Assembly (NCBI GenBank): GCA_024743215.1 | Contig: JANSWZ010000002.1 | Location: 124,001-188,000 of the forward strand | Source of the DNA: Alphaproteobacteria bacterium | Lineage (GTDB): Bacteria; Pseudomonadota; Alphaproteobacteria; Rhizobiales; GCA-2746425 | Length of the DNA stretch: 64,000 nucleotides | Direction: 5' to 3' | Shown here: in pieces, positions 34,260-42,326 of the stretch | How the letters are laid out: every line of letters begins with the position of its first letter | Position numbering within the stretch: the stretch's first letter is position 1 | Notes under the pieces: model-generated | Database searches by the model: none | Seen by the model: only the letters and a program-made list of their open reading frames with translations | Told to the model about the DNA's origin: nothing | Translations under genes and position numbers: made by a program

Positions 34260-34530
34260 ATTTTTCCCAAAGATTGAGTAAAACTTTTCTGTACCTTCGC
34301 CGAACCCGCCAGCATATTCAAGTTCTACCTAACAGACCCTTTCATTGTCTCATTTTGATTTGTCTTGGTTCGCCAGAAATTTGAAGTGTATCAAGTAAAC
34401 GAACGTTAACTTGATACACCGCAATGTCAGCCAAAGCCGACCTTCGTGCATCGCGCAGCATCTGTTAAAGTGGGCTCCTTGCAGCCTTTCGCTGCGGATG
34501 ACACTAAGGTCCGCAATGGGCCGAAGGCAT
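34260..34530. other. Gap between the ATPase and MerR genes
   Basis: Bases 34260-34420 are AT-rich and should carry the promoter of the minus-strand ATPase gene. From 34430 on, the sequence turns GC-rich and includes a repeat-like segment (TTTCGCTGCGGATGACACTAAGGTCC, then GCAATGGGCCGAA) at 34480-34530. No coding frame was seen. Confidence 0.3.
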
Positions 34531-34896
34531 CTATTCTGCTTCGTAAGGCGCGATCTTCAAAGCAGTTCGCGTCTGCTTCAAAACCTCCAAAAAACGCGCC
34601 GACGCGGCAACCCGCTCTTCCGTTTCCTGGATTTTCTCCTTCAAAAACGCATCCCCATCAAAACCATCGCCATATGCCGCATAAAGCTGTGACAGAAAAA
34701 CTGTCAGGTCTCCAATCGACATCCCAGCGGCTTGCGCATCCCGAATGACTGCAATCGTCATTATCGCATCTTCCGGATATGACTTATAATTGTTCTCTGC
34801 CTCTCGTGCTTGGCACTGCAAGAGACCTTGCTTTTCATAAAATCGGATTGTGTCCCGGCTTACGCCCGCCTTCTTCGACAACTCACCGATCCGCAT
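34531..34896 (-). CDS. MerR-family transcriptional regulator
   Basis: Protein of 121 residues. It starts MRIGELSKKAGVSRDTIRFYEKQGLL, the MerR DNA-binding helix-turn-helix and wing, followed by a dimerisation coiled coil around VAASARFLEVLKQT. No cysteine cluster for metal sensing is present, and the C-terminus is short, so the effector is unknown. GGAGG precedes the ATG. It is divergent from the zinc-ribbon gene, and the shared gap contains a promoter with the long spacer that MerR proteins need. Confidence 0.9.
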   Translation of the reverse strand: MRIGELSKKAGVSRDTIRFYEKQGLLQCQAREAENNYKSYPEDAIMTIAVIRDAQAAGMSIGDLTVFLSQLYAAYGDGFDGDAFLKEKIQETEERVAASARFLEVLKQTRTALKIAPYEAE

Positions 34897-34918
34897 ATTA
34901 ACCTCCGCAAGAATACTG

Positions 34919-34950
34919 TTGACTTTAATCCATGGTTTTTACACTATTGT
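34919..34950 (+). promoter_or_regulatory. Candidate MerR-type promoter for the zinc-ribbon operon
   Basis: TTGACT at 34919-34924 and TATTGT at 34945-34950 are separated by 20 bp, the overlong spacing typical of MerR-activated promoters. The spacer has the partial dyad CTTTAATCCATGGTTTTTA around a CCATGG centre. It lies directly next to the divergent MerR gene. Confidence 0.4.
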
Positions 34951-34982
34951 TTCTGAGAGATGAAAACAAGAGGACGCGCTTC

Positions 34983-35252
34983 GTGGCCAAAAATTGCCAA
35001 AGCTGCGGAATGCCTATGAACCGTGATCCACACGGCGGCGGCACAGAAGTCGATGGCAGCAAAAGCGAAATCTATTGCTCTATCTGCTACGCCGACGGCG
35101 CTTTCCGCCATCCGGGCGTCACCGTGGAAGAGTTTCAGGCCCATTGCGTGGACGCGCTCGCCAACAAAGGCATGCCACGGATCATGGCGTGGGCTTTCAC
35201 GCGGGGTATTCCGAAGCTCGAAAGATGGAGGCCGAGGGTCGGGTGTCGTTAG
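34983..35252 (+). CDS. Zinc-ribbon domain protein
   Basis: Protein of 89 residues from a GTG start at 34983 (AGGA eight bases upstream). It matches the putative zinc-ribbon family: CQSCGMPM near residue 5 and YCSICYADGAF near 33 give four cysteines for one zinc, then a helical tail ending IPKLERW. Such proteins are small cytoplasmic proteins of unknown function, often next to a regulator. It shares a gap with the divergent MerR regulator that probably controls it. Its 3' end overlaps the HEAT-like gene. Confidence 0.75.
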   Translation: MAKNCQSCGMPMNRDPHGGGTEVDGSKSEIYCSICYADGAFRHPGVTVEEFQAHCVDALANKGMPRIMAWAFTRGIPKLERWRPRVGCR

Positions 35253-35887
35253 ACAGCGTACTTGCGCAGCTCGCAAGTTCGTCAGGGCACAACGACCAGT
35301 CCGCGAACATCGGACTGGCGAAATCGCTCTGCCGAGACGAGGATCATACTGCAATTGCGCACGTCGTGGGCATTCTTCAAACCGGAAGCAAGCCGCAACG
35401 AAAAGACGCAATCAAAGTTCTCTATGAAGTGGGAGCACGCAATCCCGGTTTAATCGCACCTTTCACTGACGTGTTCTTCGAAACCATGGAAAGCCGCGAC
35501 AATCGCATCGTCTGGGGCGCGTTAATGGCTTTGGCAAAGATAAGTAGTGTTCAGCCTGAACGCGTGGCAGATCGCATGCATCTGGTCCTAACCGCCGCGG
35601 ACAACGGATCAGTTATCGCAAAAGATCAGGCAATTGAAATTCTTGCCGCGCTTAAATCGCTCCCAGGTCATGCGAAAGTCGCGAACGACGCGCTCTTTGA
35701 CCGGCTTCGCACCGCCGCCACTAATCAACTCCCAAAGTATTCGGAAATCACGGCGGCAAGCTTGTTACCCGGCGAAAAGGAAGAGTTTCTCTCTATTATC
35801 GAAATGCGACTGACTGAGCTCATGCCGGAATCAAAACGCCGCCGCTTACACAAAGTAGAAAAACAAGTAGAAAGTTCAAAGAGTTGA
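35225..35887 (+). CDS. HEAT-repeat-like protein
   Basis: Protein of up to 220 residues made of paired helices, for example DDHTAIAHVVGIL-type and NRIVWGALMALAKISSVQPERVADRM segments about 40 residues apart, as in HEAT or PBS-lyase repeats. It probably mediates protein contacts. The start is uncertain: the ATG at 35225 or the GTG at 35243, both inside the last codons of the zinc-ribbon gene. That 28-bp overlap suggests a shared transcript and possibly a shared function. No catalytic motif, signal or membrane helix. Confidence 0.65.
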   Translation: MEAEGRVSLDSVLAQLASSSGHNDQSANIGLAKSLCRDEDHTAIAHVVGILQTGSKPQRKDAIKVLYEVGARNPGLIAPFTDVFFETMESRDNRIVWGALMALAKISSVQPERVADRMHLVLTAADNGSVIAKDQAIEILAALKSLPGHAKVANDALFDRLRTAATNQLPKYSEITAASLLPGEKEEFLSIIEMRLTELMPESKRRRLHKVEKQVESSKS

Positions 35888-36200
35888 CGCGCCTGACATA
35901 TCGCGGAGGCACGATTGGTCGTCCTCTTGTCGTTGTCCGGGGTTTTGTCGACTTGCACCTGCAGCGAACGTCTCCTGTGACGGGCCGCGCTGCAGCATAA
36001 ACGATGACCGGCCGCGCTGCAGCATAAACGATGACCGGCCGCGCTGCAGCATAAACGATGACCGGCCGAGGTCGGCTTTGGGCCGGTTGCTGCACCCGCA
36101 CCGTGTCGAACAGTATCGTACTACCACAGGAAGCTTTGCATCGCGCAGACATGCGCATGCTGAGGAGCCTACCGGGTAGATAAAGCGCCCAAATCTCTCC
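35888..36200. other. Gene-free gap with tandem repeat
   Basis: The middle is a 27-bp tandem array (35979-36068, listed separately). It runs into GGTCGGCTTTGGGCCGGTTGCTGCACC, similar to other intergenic repeats in this window. The rest shows no gene. The DUF3179 gene on the minus strand ends at 36201 with no clear terminator. Confidence 0.4.
35979..36068. repeat. 27-bp tandem repeat, three full copies plus a partial
   Basis: Units start at 35979, 36006 and 36033 and are identical except for the fourth base of the first. A partial fourth unit follows at 36060-36068. Each unit holds CGGCCG and CTGCAG palindromes and AAACGATGACC. A 27-bp period keeps a frame open by chance. There are no spacers, so it is not CRISPR. 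It probably arose by slippage within an intergenic repeat and could vary in copy number among strains. Confidence 0.85.
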
Positions 36201-37607
36201 TTAACCGGGCCAGAGTTCGGTTTGAGGATGGAATTGGGACCAGGCAAACCAGAATGCCTGATGGCTTCCAAGATCAGACCCATCGACATCTACAGCTTGA
36301 ATGCCACCGGCATTCAGTTCCAGGCGAATGTTCTCAAAGACGATCTCCTGGCCATCTTTCAGCGCCAAAACTGCCCTGCTGCGCTGAAACGCCACCGGCT
36401 TGCCCGATGCCGTGACCACGCCAATGATGTCCTCATGAACCGGCAAGCGGGGATCAACATCACCCACTGGAAAAATCGGACCATCGGCATCCCGGCCATT
36501 GCGGAAATCCGGATCACGGCCAAGCGCCAGGGATTCAACCAGGACCGTTGTTGTGGGGTGCGCCTGCTTCCAGGTACCCCAGTCCGTTGTCACGACACTG
36601 GCCTGTTTCAGTTGCAGCTTCTTGTCCGCAAGAGGCCCTGTCACCGCATGGCCCAGAAATGTATCAAACACCGAATATGTATTGATGTCGTACATGACTT
36701 TGTTTGAGCGAATGAGCAGGCCCGATGTGCGCAAGACTGGCCGCTCGATGCCGTCTGGCAGTTGGTCGGTGTAATAGGCTTGCGCTGAGCCGCATAAGGT
36801 ACAGTACGGTATGCCAAGATGCCGTCCGCCCAGCGTATCGTTGACCATCTCGCGAACTTCCATGATGCGTCGCGGATAGGCTCGATATTCTCCTTCAACC
36901 CCAATGCCAAAGACAATGTCATCGTCTTTGAGCCAGGTGGCATCTTCTGCACTGGTCACTTCGGGGTTGTCTGCTGCCGGGATGCAGTTGCACGGCTCAT
37001 CTGTGGTGTCATATGCGCGATCGTCGATCAGCACGCCGCCCCAGGAAACCAGCCTCCAGTCGATATCGCCTTCAACGAAAATTCTATCCCAGCCCGGCAC
37101 AATGCCGGTGAAGATGGCACGCTTTACCTTCAAATATTCGGGAGGCGCGGGGACTCTCCACGCGATGAGATGATCGGTAACAGCGCCCCAGGGGTTGCGA
37201 CTTTGCAAATCCTTACCCAGCAATTCCGAGGCTGCCCCTGCAAGGAGCTGGCTCATCTGGGCGCCATTGGAGAAACGCATCAAATCGCTGATGAGCCAGC
37301 CAATGCGCGGATCCTTTGAAGCAGCGATTTCGACCAGAGCCAATGTCTGCTCGTTCCCCCACCCTCCTTGGTTGACAAGATCAATAAAAGCGACCTGTAC
37401 GGCTGACTGCAGCTCCTCGGACAGCGGGCCTTGCGGTATGGACGGAGGGTTTCCGAATTGCTCAATTACATAATCTGGCAAGGGTGCTGCCTCTTGCGCC
37501 CGCAGGGCATGGGACCAAAACAGGCAAAGCATGGCCAACGACACCATTAGAAAAAGTCGGGATTGAAAGCTGATTACCGATGCCATGGAAGGCCCTTTCG
37601 CGTTCAT
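36201..37607 (-). CDS. DUF3179-domain protein, exported
   Basis: Protein of 468 residues with an N-terminal Sec signal ending near ALRAQEA. The DUF3179 core (about 200-460) shows WLKDDDIVFGIGVEGEYRAYP, HLGIPYCTLCGSAQAYY with its cysteine pair, and a GHAVTGPLADKKLQL segment. The YCTLCGS motif is the family hallmark and resembles a metal or redox site, but no activity is established. Two starts are plausible, ATG at 37607 or 37586, each with an AGGA/AGGG site. It stands alone between an intergenic repeat and a gap. Confidence 0.85.
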   Translation of the reverse strand: MNAKGPSMASVISFQSRLFLMVSLAMLCLFWSHALRAQEAAPLPDYVIEQFGNPPSIPQGPLSEELQSAVQVAFIDLVNQGGWGNEQTLALVEIAASKDPRIGWLISDLMRFSNGAQMSQLLAGAASELLGKDLQSRNPWGAVTDHLIAWRVPAPPEYLKVKRAIFTGIVPGWDRIFVEGDIDWRLVSWGGVLIDDRAYDTTDEPCNCIPAADNPEVTSAEDATWLKDDDIVFGIGVEGEYRAYPRRIMEVREMVNDTLGGRHLGIPYCTLCGSAQAYYTDQLPDGIERPVLRTSGLLIRSNKVMYDINTYSVFDTFLGHAVTGPLADKKLQLKQASVVTTDWGTWKQAHPTTTVLVESLALGRDPDFRNGRDADGPIFPVGDVDPRLPVHEDIIGVVTASGKPVAFQRSRAVLALKDGQEIVFENIRLELNAGGIQAVDVDGSDLGSHQAFWFAWSQFHPQTELWPG

Positions 37608-37916
37608 GTTTCATCCTTGTTCACACCGGCCATCAAAGATGATGCCTATGCAAATCTCAGCGCGAAACAGAAAGACCTTGTCATTGACGAGAAACTGCGC
37701 GCGGCTCCCAATAGGTATGCCCTCGTTTCAGCGGGCCGCAAATCACGTTTACATCAGCATTTCGTGAACTTTGGCCGCCCGCAGAACCTTTTTTGGCACA
37801 AAAGCCGGGCGTTGCTGAGAGGAATGACTGCTTTGTTGGACCTGCGCTGCAACAGGCGGATTGGCCAATGACGGGCAGGAATGCGCCGGTTTTGGCAAGG
37901 TAGAATGGACCAGATG
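37608..37916. other. Gap with possible decayed reading frame
   Basis: The plus strand from about 37620 to 37770 reads TPAIKDDAYANLSAKQKDL and onwards with protein-like composition, then turns into noise and stops at 37871. It may be the remnant of a lost gene, but I recognise no family. The promoter of the minus-strand DUF3179 gene should lie at its left end. No strong motif was seen. Confidence 0.25.
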
Positions 37917-38477
37917 TCAGGAAGTTCGGTCCAGAGAGTCGCGCCACTCATTCCAATTTTCCGTCGATGAAGGCGCATCAAGCCAATGATGCAGGGCCTC
38001 ACCACTCACCGGATCCTTGTCGGGAATTGGTAACGCCATGATCCGCTTGCACGCTTGCAGGTACAGATCCTGCGACAAGAATTCCGGTTGGATATTGTCC
38101 CAGTCGCGTCCACCCGGATAGCCTCCGCACATGATGTTATCGTCTGAATGCCCGACATCTTCATGGCTGACACCGGCTGGCATGACGATTACATCGCCAG
38201 CGGTTACGCGCAGCCGCGTCCAGCCATCTGGCCCGATGGACAATTTGAATTCCATCCAGCCACGCGCGCAGCCAAGGCACTCATGTGTTGTCGAATGAAA
38301 ATGTGCGTAAGTATACACGCCCGGATAGTCCCAATTATTACTCCATCCATTGTTCTTGAAGCATGTCTTGACCGCCTCGACGCCACCGCCAGGAATTGCG
38401 TTGCGGTGAACCAGCAGCGGAAGACGATTGTTGGGAATTCTCTTCCCAGGTGTGCTTGCATAGCTTTCTGTTGTCAT
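37917..38477 (-). CDS. Cupin-domain protein
   Basis: Protein of 186 residues with one cupin barrel: the first motif is HFHSTTHECLGCARGWMEF (near 60-78) and the second is VTAGDVIVMPAGVSHEDVG (near 92-110). The histidines and glutamate of the metal site are present, so it could be a small isomerase, dioxygenase or binding protein. A C-terminal helical tail follows. AGGA precedes the ATG. A decayed copy of the tail lies at 14826-14969, so this gene once had a paralogue nearby. No operon partner is clear. Confidence 0.8.
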   Translation of the reverse strand: MTTESYASTPGKRIPNNRLPLLVHRNAIPGGGVEAVKTCFKNNGWSNNWDYPGVYTYAHFHSTTHECLGCARGWMEFKLSIGPDGWTRLRVTAGDVIVMPAGVSHEDVGHSDDNIMCGGYPGGRDWDNIQPEFLSQDLYLQACKRIMALPIPDKDPVSGEALHHWLDAPSSTENWNEWRDSLDRTS

Positions 38478-39069
38478 CTTGATGTCCTGTGTTGATCTGT
38501 CTGTGGCCCATGCGTTCCTGAAATTTGAGGCCCTGATGGTTGCTGATTATCATAGACTGCTTTAGCAGGAATTATTGCCAACCGCATGTCCGGTAAGCGG
38601 CCCATCAGCAGACACCCTTCCCCGCTGACCCAACCGATGGGTTTCATCAATCAGTTGTTCGGTGAGGTGCAAATGAGAAAAGCCGCCGCCCACACTGATG
38701 CCGAAACCCAGCATGTGCAGCGTGAATTCCGCGCCTTTAGGGTTACGATGGACACTGTCTGACCCATGCTGCATCAACGCTTTCTCAATCATTTGGTGCA
38801 AGCTTACCTGATCTGCAGACACATTGTCATTCTCGCAGGATCAAATGCGGCGCGCGCAAAGCCGCAAACCATTCGTCCTTTCGCAAATAGAATTGCGTCA
38901 CCATTGTCGTTGCGCTCATGGAGTAAGCAAGGACAGAACGGCGTTATGGAACAGCACTTTATTGTATAAACAGAACCTTGTCAGTCGCGCCAAGATTTGA
39001 CGCATAATCAGAACACGCCATTGAAGGTATTTTGCTAAAACTGCCGTAATCTATTCAGGAGTTAGTCCA
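38478..39069. other. Gap with amidohydrolase remnant and AT-rich promoter zone
   Basis: A fragment of an amidohydrolase gene occupies 38562-38726 (listed separately). Bases 38780-38970 show no frame or structure I could name. Bases 38970-39069 precede the binding-protein gene and must contain its promoter; no convincing -35/-10 pair was found. GGAG precedes the ATG at 39070. Confidence 0.35.
38562..38726 (-). pseudogene. Decayed fragment of a cytosine-deaminase-like gene
   Basis: The minus-strand translation contains TEQLIDETHRLGQRGRV, which aligns with IEQLIFETQRLGLQGRV of the intact enzyme at 42327-43607. DNA blocks such as GATCAGTTGTTC/AATCAGTTGTTC and TTGGGT/ATGGGT match along 100 bp. 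Only about 50 codons remain and the catalytic residues are lost. It could be a remnant of a duplicated or replaced copy. Confidence 0.65.
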
Positions 39070-39849
39070 ATGAAAATCATCGCAGGGAGCCTATTGAGAT
39101 CGCTTGCAATGTGTTCAACGCTTTTGATTACGACAGCGACAGCCCAGGCGGATACGATAGTTCTCAAATCCGATCTTTGGTGCCCCTACAATTGTGAACC
39201 AGATTCCGAATTGCCTGGTTACATGATCGAGGTGGCACAAGAAGCGCTGGGAATGTTTGGCCATACGGTCGTTTACGAGAAATTGAATTGGCTTCGCAGT
39301 GTCGAAAAAGCCCGCCATGGCGAAATTGACGGTGTCATAGGAGCGGTAGAGGAAGAAGTCGAGGGCTTCGTTCTGGGGCCGCCATTAGGGCCTTTGGTTG
39401 ATGGCATTGTCACCCGCATTGGCGAAGAGCTTGATCTTTCACAAGCAGAGCCTCTGGAAGGTCTGACTTTGGGTGGGATCAACGGATACGAATATGTTGG
39501 CCCCCTTGGAGACTACATCGAGAAATACAGAGACAACCACAATCTGGTGCAATTTGTCTCCGGAGACAACGCGCTGGACATGAACCTTCAAAAGCTCATT
39601 GCGGGCCGTATCGATGTTGTTGCAGAGGATTATCAGGTGATCCTGTATCGACTGAGGGCTGGCGATCTTGCTGACAAGTTTACCGTTGTTCATAATGAAC
39701 AACCAGACCCTGGTTACATTGCATTTTCGCCCAAAAACCCGAATTCCGAGCTTTATGCGAAACAATTGGAAGAAGGTTTGAATGAGCTGCGCGCATCAGG
39801 ACGATTGGCAGAAATCATGGCCAAATACTCACTGCCGGTCTGGAACTGA
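39070..39849 (+). CDS. Periplasmic solute-binding protein, family 3-like
   Basis: Protein of 259 residues. A signal peptide ends near TAQADT; the mature part has the family 3 pattern (LWCPYNCEP at the entry, GYMIEVAQEALGMFG, a RHGEIDGVIGA strand and PEYIAFSPKNP-like text PGYIAFSPKNP near 220). No ABC permease or ATPase is nearby. Instead the gene ends 20 bp before a membrane GGDEF-EAL gene on the same strand, which suggests it is a sensor subunit presenting a small ligand to that protein's periplasmic domain. Ligand unknown; an amino-acid-like molecule is likely. Confidence 0.85.
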   Translation: MKIIAGSLLRSLAMCSTLLITTATAQADTIVLKSDLWCPYNCEPDSELPGYMIEVAQEALGMFGHTVVYEKLNWLRSVEKARHGEIDGVIGAVEEEVEGFVLGPPLGPLVDGIVTRIGEELDLSQAEPLEGLTLGGINGYEYVGPLGDYIEKYRDNHNLVQFVSGDNALDMNLQKLIAGRIDVVAEDYQVILYRLRAGDLADKFTVVHNEQPDPGYIAFSPKNPNSELYAKQLEEGLNELRASGRLAEIMAKYSLPVWN

Positions 39850-39869
39850 CCTTGAGCGGGAGGTGGGCC

Positions 39870-42242
39870 TTGAAGGGCTTGAAGTATTTCGTGCCGCGCA
39901 GCGTCAAGTGGCGCACAGCTGTCTTCGTGATCTGCGGCGTTTCCATTATCATGATCAGTTACGGCATCTGGTTAAGCGATAATCTGCGCCGTGCGAGCAT
40001 TTCCGATCGTGTTGAACAGGCCAATGTGCTGCTTGCAGCCAGTGCCAACGCTATCAGCGCACCGTTGTGGAACTTTGATATCGCTCATGTAGAGCACGCC
40101 TTGACCGCCTTGAAATTTGACCCGGACTTTGTCGCCGCATGGGTGACCGATCCTGTAGGGGAAGAGGTGGCCTCCGTTGGCCAGCGAACAGAAGTCAACA
40201 GTCCTGAGTTTATCTATCTGAGCGCCATTATCGAACACAATTCCGCAGATGGAACTGAAGAACTTGGGCAGCTCCACTACATCATATCAAAGGCACGGCT
40301 AGACTTGGTGGTGTGGCAATCGACCGTTACGCACAGCCTGGTTTCAGGGTGTGTCTTATTGTTGATTTTGGGCATCCTGTATCTGATTTCGCTGGGAATT
40401 GCGCGACCGCTTCGACTGCTGCGAGATGGCATCATACAATTGAGCAATGGCGATCTGGAACAACCTGTGCTTGTTCCACATAATCTATCGGAAATCAGCT
40501 TGATGGCAGACGCCATTGAAGGGTTTCGGCAAAATGCACTTGAAGTCCAAAATCTCAGGCGCATTAAGGACAAAGCCGCGGGTGAAGAAAGCGCACGTGT
40601 ACATGCCGCTGTCGAGAGCACTCAGGATGCAGTGGTCATTCTGGACGAAAGTGGCACGCTTGTGTTCTCAAATGCTGCTGCACAGGAGTTGGTGCCTGAT
40701 CTTGAGGAGGATGGCATTCACGGCATTATCTGCAATTTGAGTGCATCAAATTCAGACCAAATATTAAAGGCCATCGCAAATTCTGAAGCTCTGGAAATAG
40801 AAGGACAGGATGAACACAATGATAAAACCTTTGCGTTTCGGCTGTCCCCAATTACTGCCAGAAACGGCAAATCTTTGGGCACAACAATTCTGTTTGCAGA
40901 TGTCAGCGAGCGCATACTTGAGCAAGAGCGCATTGCAAGGACGGCAAAAGAAGACACGTTGACCCAACTCCCGAATCGTCGAACTTTCGAGGAGCAGCTA
41001 TCCACCGCCGTGGAAGAAGGCAGCAATTTTGCGGTCATGATGTTGGACCTCGATCACTTCAAGAATGTGAATGATACGATGGGGCATCCTGTTGGTGACA
41101 AGCTTCTGATCGAAGTGGCGTCGCGGCTCAACAAGTGTGCCAAACCCGACGATCTGGTGGCCAGACTGGGCGGCGATGAGTTTGCGATCATCATCAAGGG
41201 GGAAGACTACGCCCATGAAGCGGTGCGGGTTGCGCGTCGTGCCATCGAAAGCATCTCACGACCCTTTTTGCTCAATGACCGCCGGATTCGCACCGGCACC
41301 AGCATAGGTATTGTGTTGCACAACGGGGACCAAACAACTGCAGAAGAGCTGATCAGGAAGGCCGATCTCGCTCTGTATCAGGTCAAGGGAACTGGACGCG
41401 GTCAATATCGTTTGTTTGAGGAGAGCTTCGATATTGTTGTTCGCAATCGACAGAGTCTTGAAGACAATCTGCGAGCAGCGATTGAAACCGGCGAGCTCTT
41501 TCTCGATTTCCAACCCCAACGCGAGGTCAGAACAGGCAAGATCGTTGGGTTTGAGGCGCTTGCTCGCTGGGACCCTGTGGGCGAAACTCCCATTGGTCCA
41601 GACCAGTTCATTCCGATTGCAGAAGAAAGCGGTCTGATCGAACCATTGACAGAACAGCTGTTTCTGAAAGCCGGGCACATTGCCCGACAATTGGCAGATA
41701 AAGGTCACGATCAAAGGATCGCACTCAATCTATCACCGACCCTGCTGAATCTGGACCCCGTTAGACTGTTGCGGCGGGTCATGGCCGAGACTGGCTGCAC
41801 CGCAGAAATGCTGGAAATTGAAGTTACGGAAGAGGTCTTCTTGTCGGGCAGTGATACCAACAAACGAGCGCTGGGTGAAATCCGAAAACTGGGCATACCG
41901 GTTGCGCTCGATGATTTTGGAACGGGATACTCATCACTCGGCACTCTTCAGGAATTTCAGATGGATCGATTGAAAATCGATAAATGTTTCGTCAGTAAAC
42001 TGGATCATTCCGATGAGGCCCAAAGCGCGCTGCCCATTGTCCGCGCCATTGTCGAACTGGGTCACGCGCTCGGAATGAAGGTGACCGCCGAAGGTGTTGA
42101 AACACAGATGCAACTGGCAAAGTTACAGCTTGCAGGGTGTGACACCGTTCAAGGCTATCTGGTTGGACGACCGTCACCCGAGGCCTACAAAAATCAGGCC
42201 AATCCAGCTTTGAAGGCGGACCAAAAACGTCTGATGGCCTGA
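39870..42242 (+). CDS. Membrane GGDEF-EAL protein with HAMP and PAS-like domains
   Basis: Protein of 790 residues. Membrane helix 1 is at about 16-35, a periplasmic domain at 36-150, helix 2 at 155-178 and HAMP to about 230. A PAS-like domain spans 245-350, GGDEF 360-520 (active motif GGDEF at 434-438) and EAL 530-780 (FEALARW, DDFGTGYSS, EGVET and VQGYLVGRP present). The allosteric RxxD site is KPDD at 425-428, so product inhibition is probably weak. Both cyclase and phosphodiesterase halves look intact. The TTG at 39870 was chosen for the perfect GGGAGG six bases upstream; a TTG at 39852 lacks one. It follows the binding-protein gene directly. Confidence 0.9.
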   Translation: MKGLKYFVPRSVKWRTAVFVICGVSIIMISYGIWLSDNLRRASISDRVEQANVLLAASANAISAPLWNFDIAHVEHALTALKFDPDFVAAWVTDPVGEEVASVGQRTEVNSPEFIYLSAIIEHNSADGTEELGQLHYIISKARLDLVVWQSTVTHSLVSGCVLLLILGILYLISLGIARPLRLLRDGIIQLSNGDLEQPVLVPHNLSEISLMADAIEGFRQNALEVQNLRRIKDKAAGEESARVHAAVESTQDAVVILDESGTLVFSNAAAQELVPDLEEDGIHGIICNLSASNSDQILKAIANSEALEIEGQDEHNDKTFAFRLSPITARNGKSLGTTILFADVSERILEQERIARTAKEDTLTQLPNRRTFEEQLSTAVEEGSNFAVMMLDLDHFKNVNDTMGHPVGDKLLIEVASRLNKCAKPDDLVARLGGDEFAIIIKGEDYAHEAVRVARRAIESISRPFLLNDRRIRTGTSIGIVLHNGDQTTAEELIRKADLALYQVKGTGRGQYRLFEESFDIVVRNRQSLEDNLRAAIETGELFLDFQPQREVRTGKIVGFEALARWDPVGETPIGPDQFIPIAEESGLIEPLTEQLFLKAGHIARQLADKGHDQRIALNLSPTLLNLDPVRLLRRVMAETGCTAEMLEIEVTEEVFLSGSDTNKRALGEIRKLGIPVALDDFGTGYSSLGTLQEFQMDRLKIDKCFVSKLDHSDEAQSALPIVRAIVELGHALGMKVTAEGVETQMQLAKLQLAGCDTVQGYLVGRPSPEAYKNQANPALKADQKRLMA

Positions 42243-42326
42243 TGAATTTCCGCTGCTGGGATCGCGAGCGGACAAACCGAAATTCACGCAACGGCAGTCG
42301 CGCCGATTGCATGCAAAGCTCTCAGC

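Noticed and set aside
35979-36068. CRISPR-like array
   Set aside because: The repeats are directly adjacent with no spacers and no cas genes are near; a simple tandem repeat.
38562-38822. 86-codon minus-strand gene
   Set aside because: It contains a clear fragment of the amidohydrolase family but lacks its catalytic residues and most of its length, so it is recorded as a remnant.
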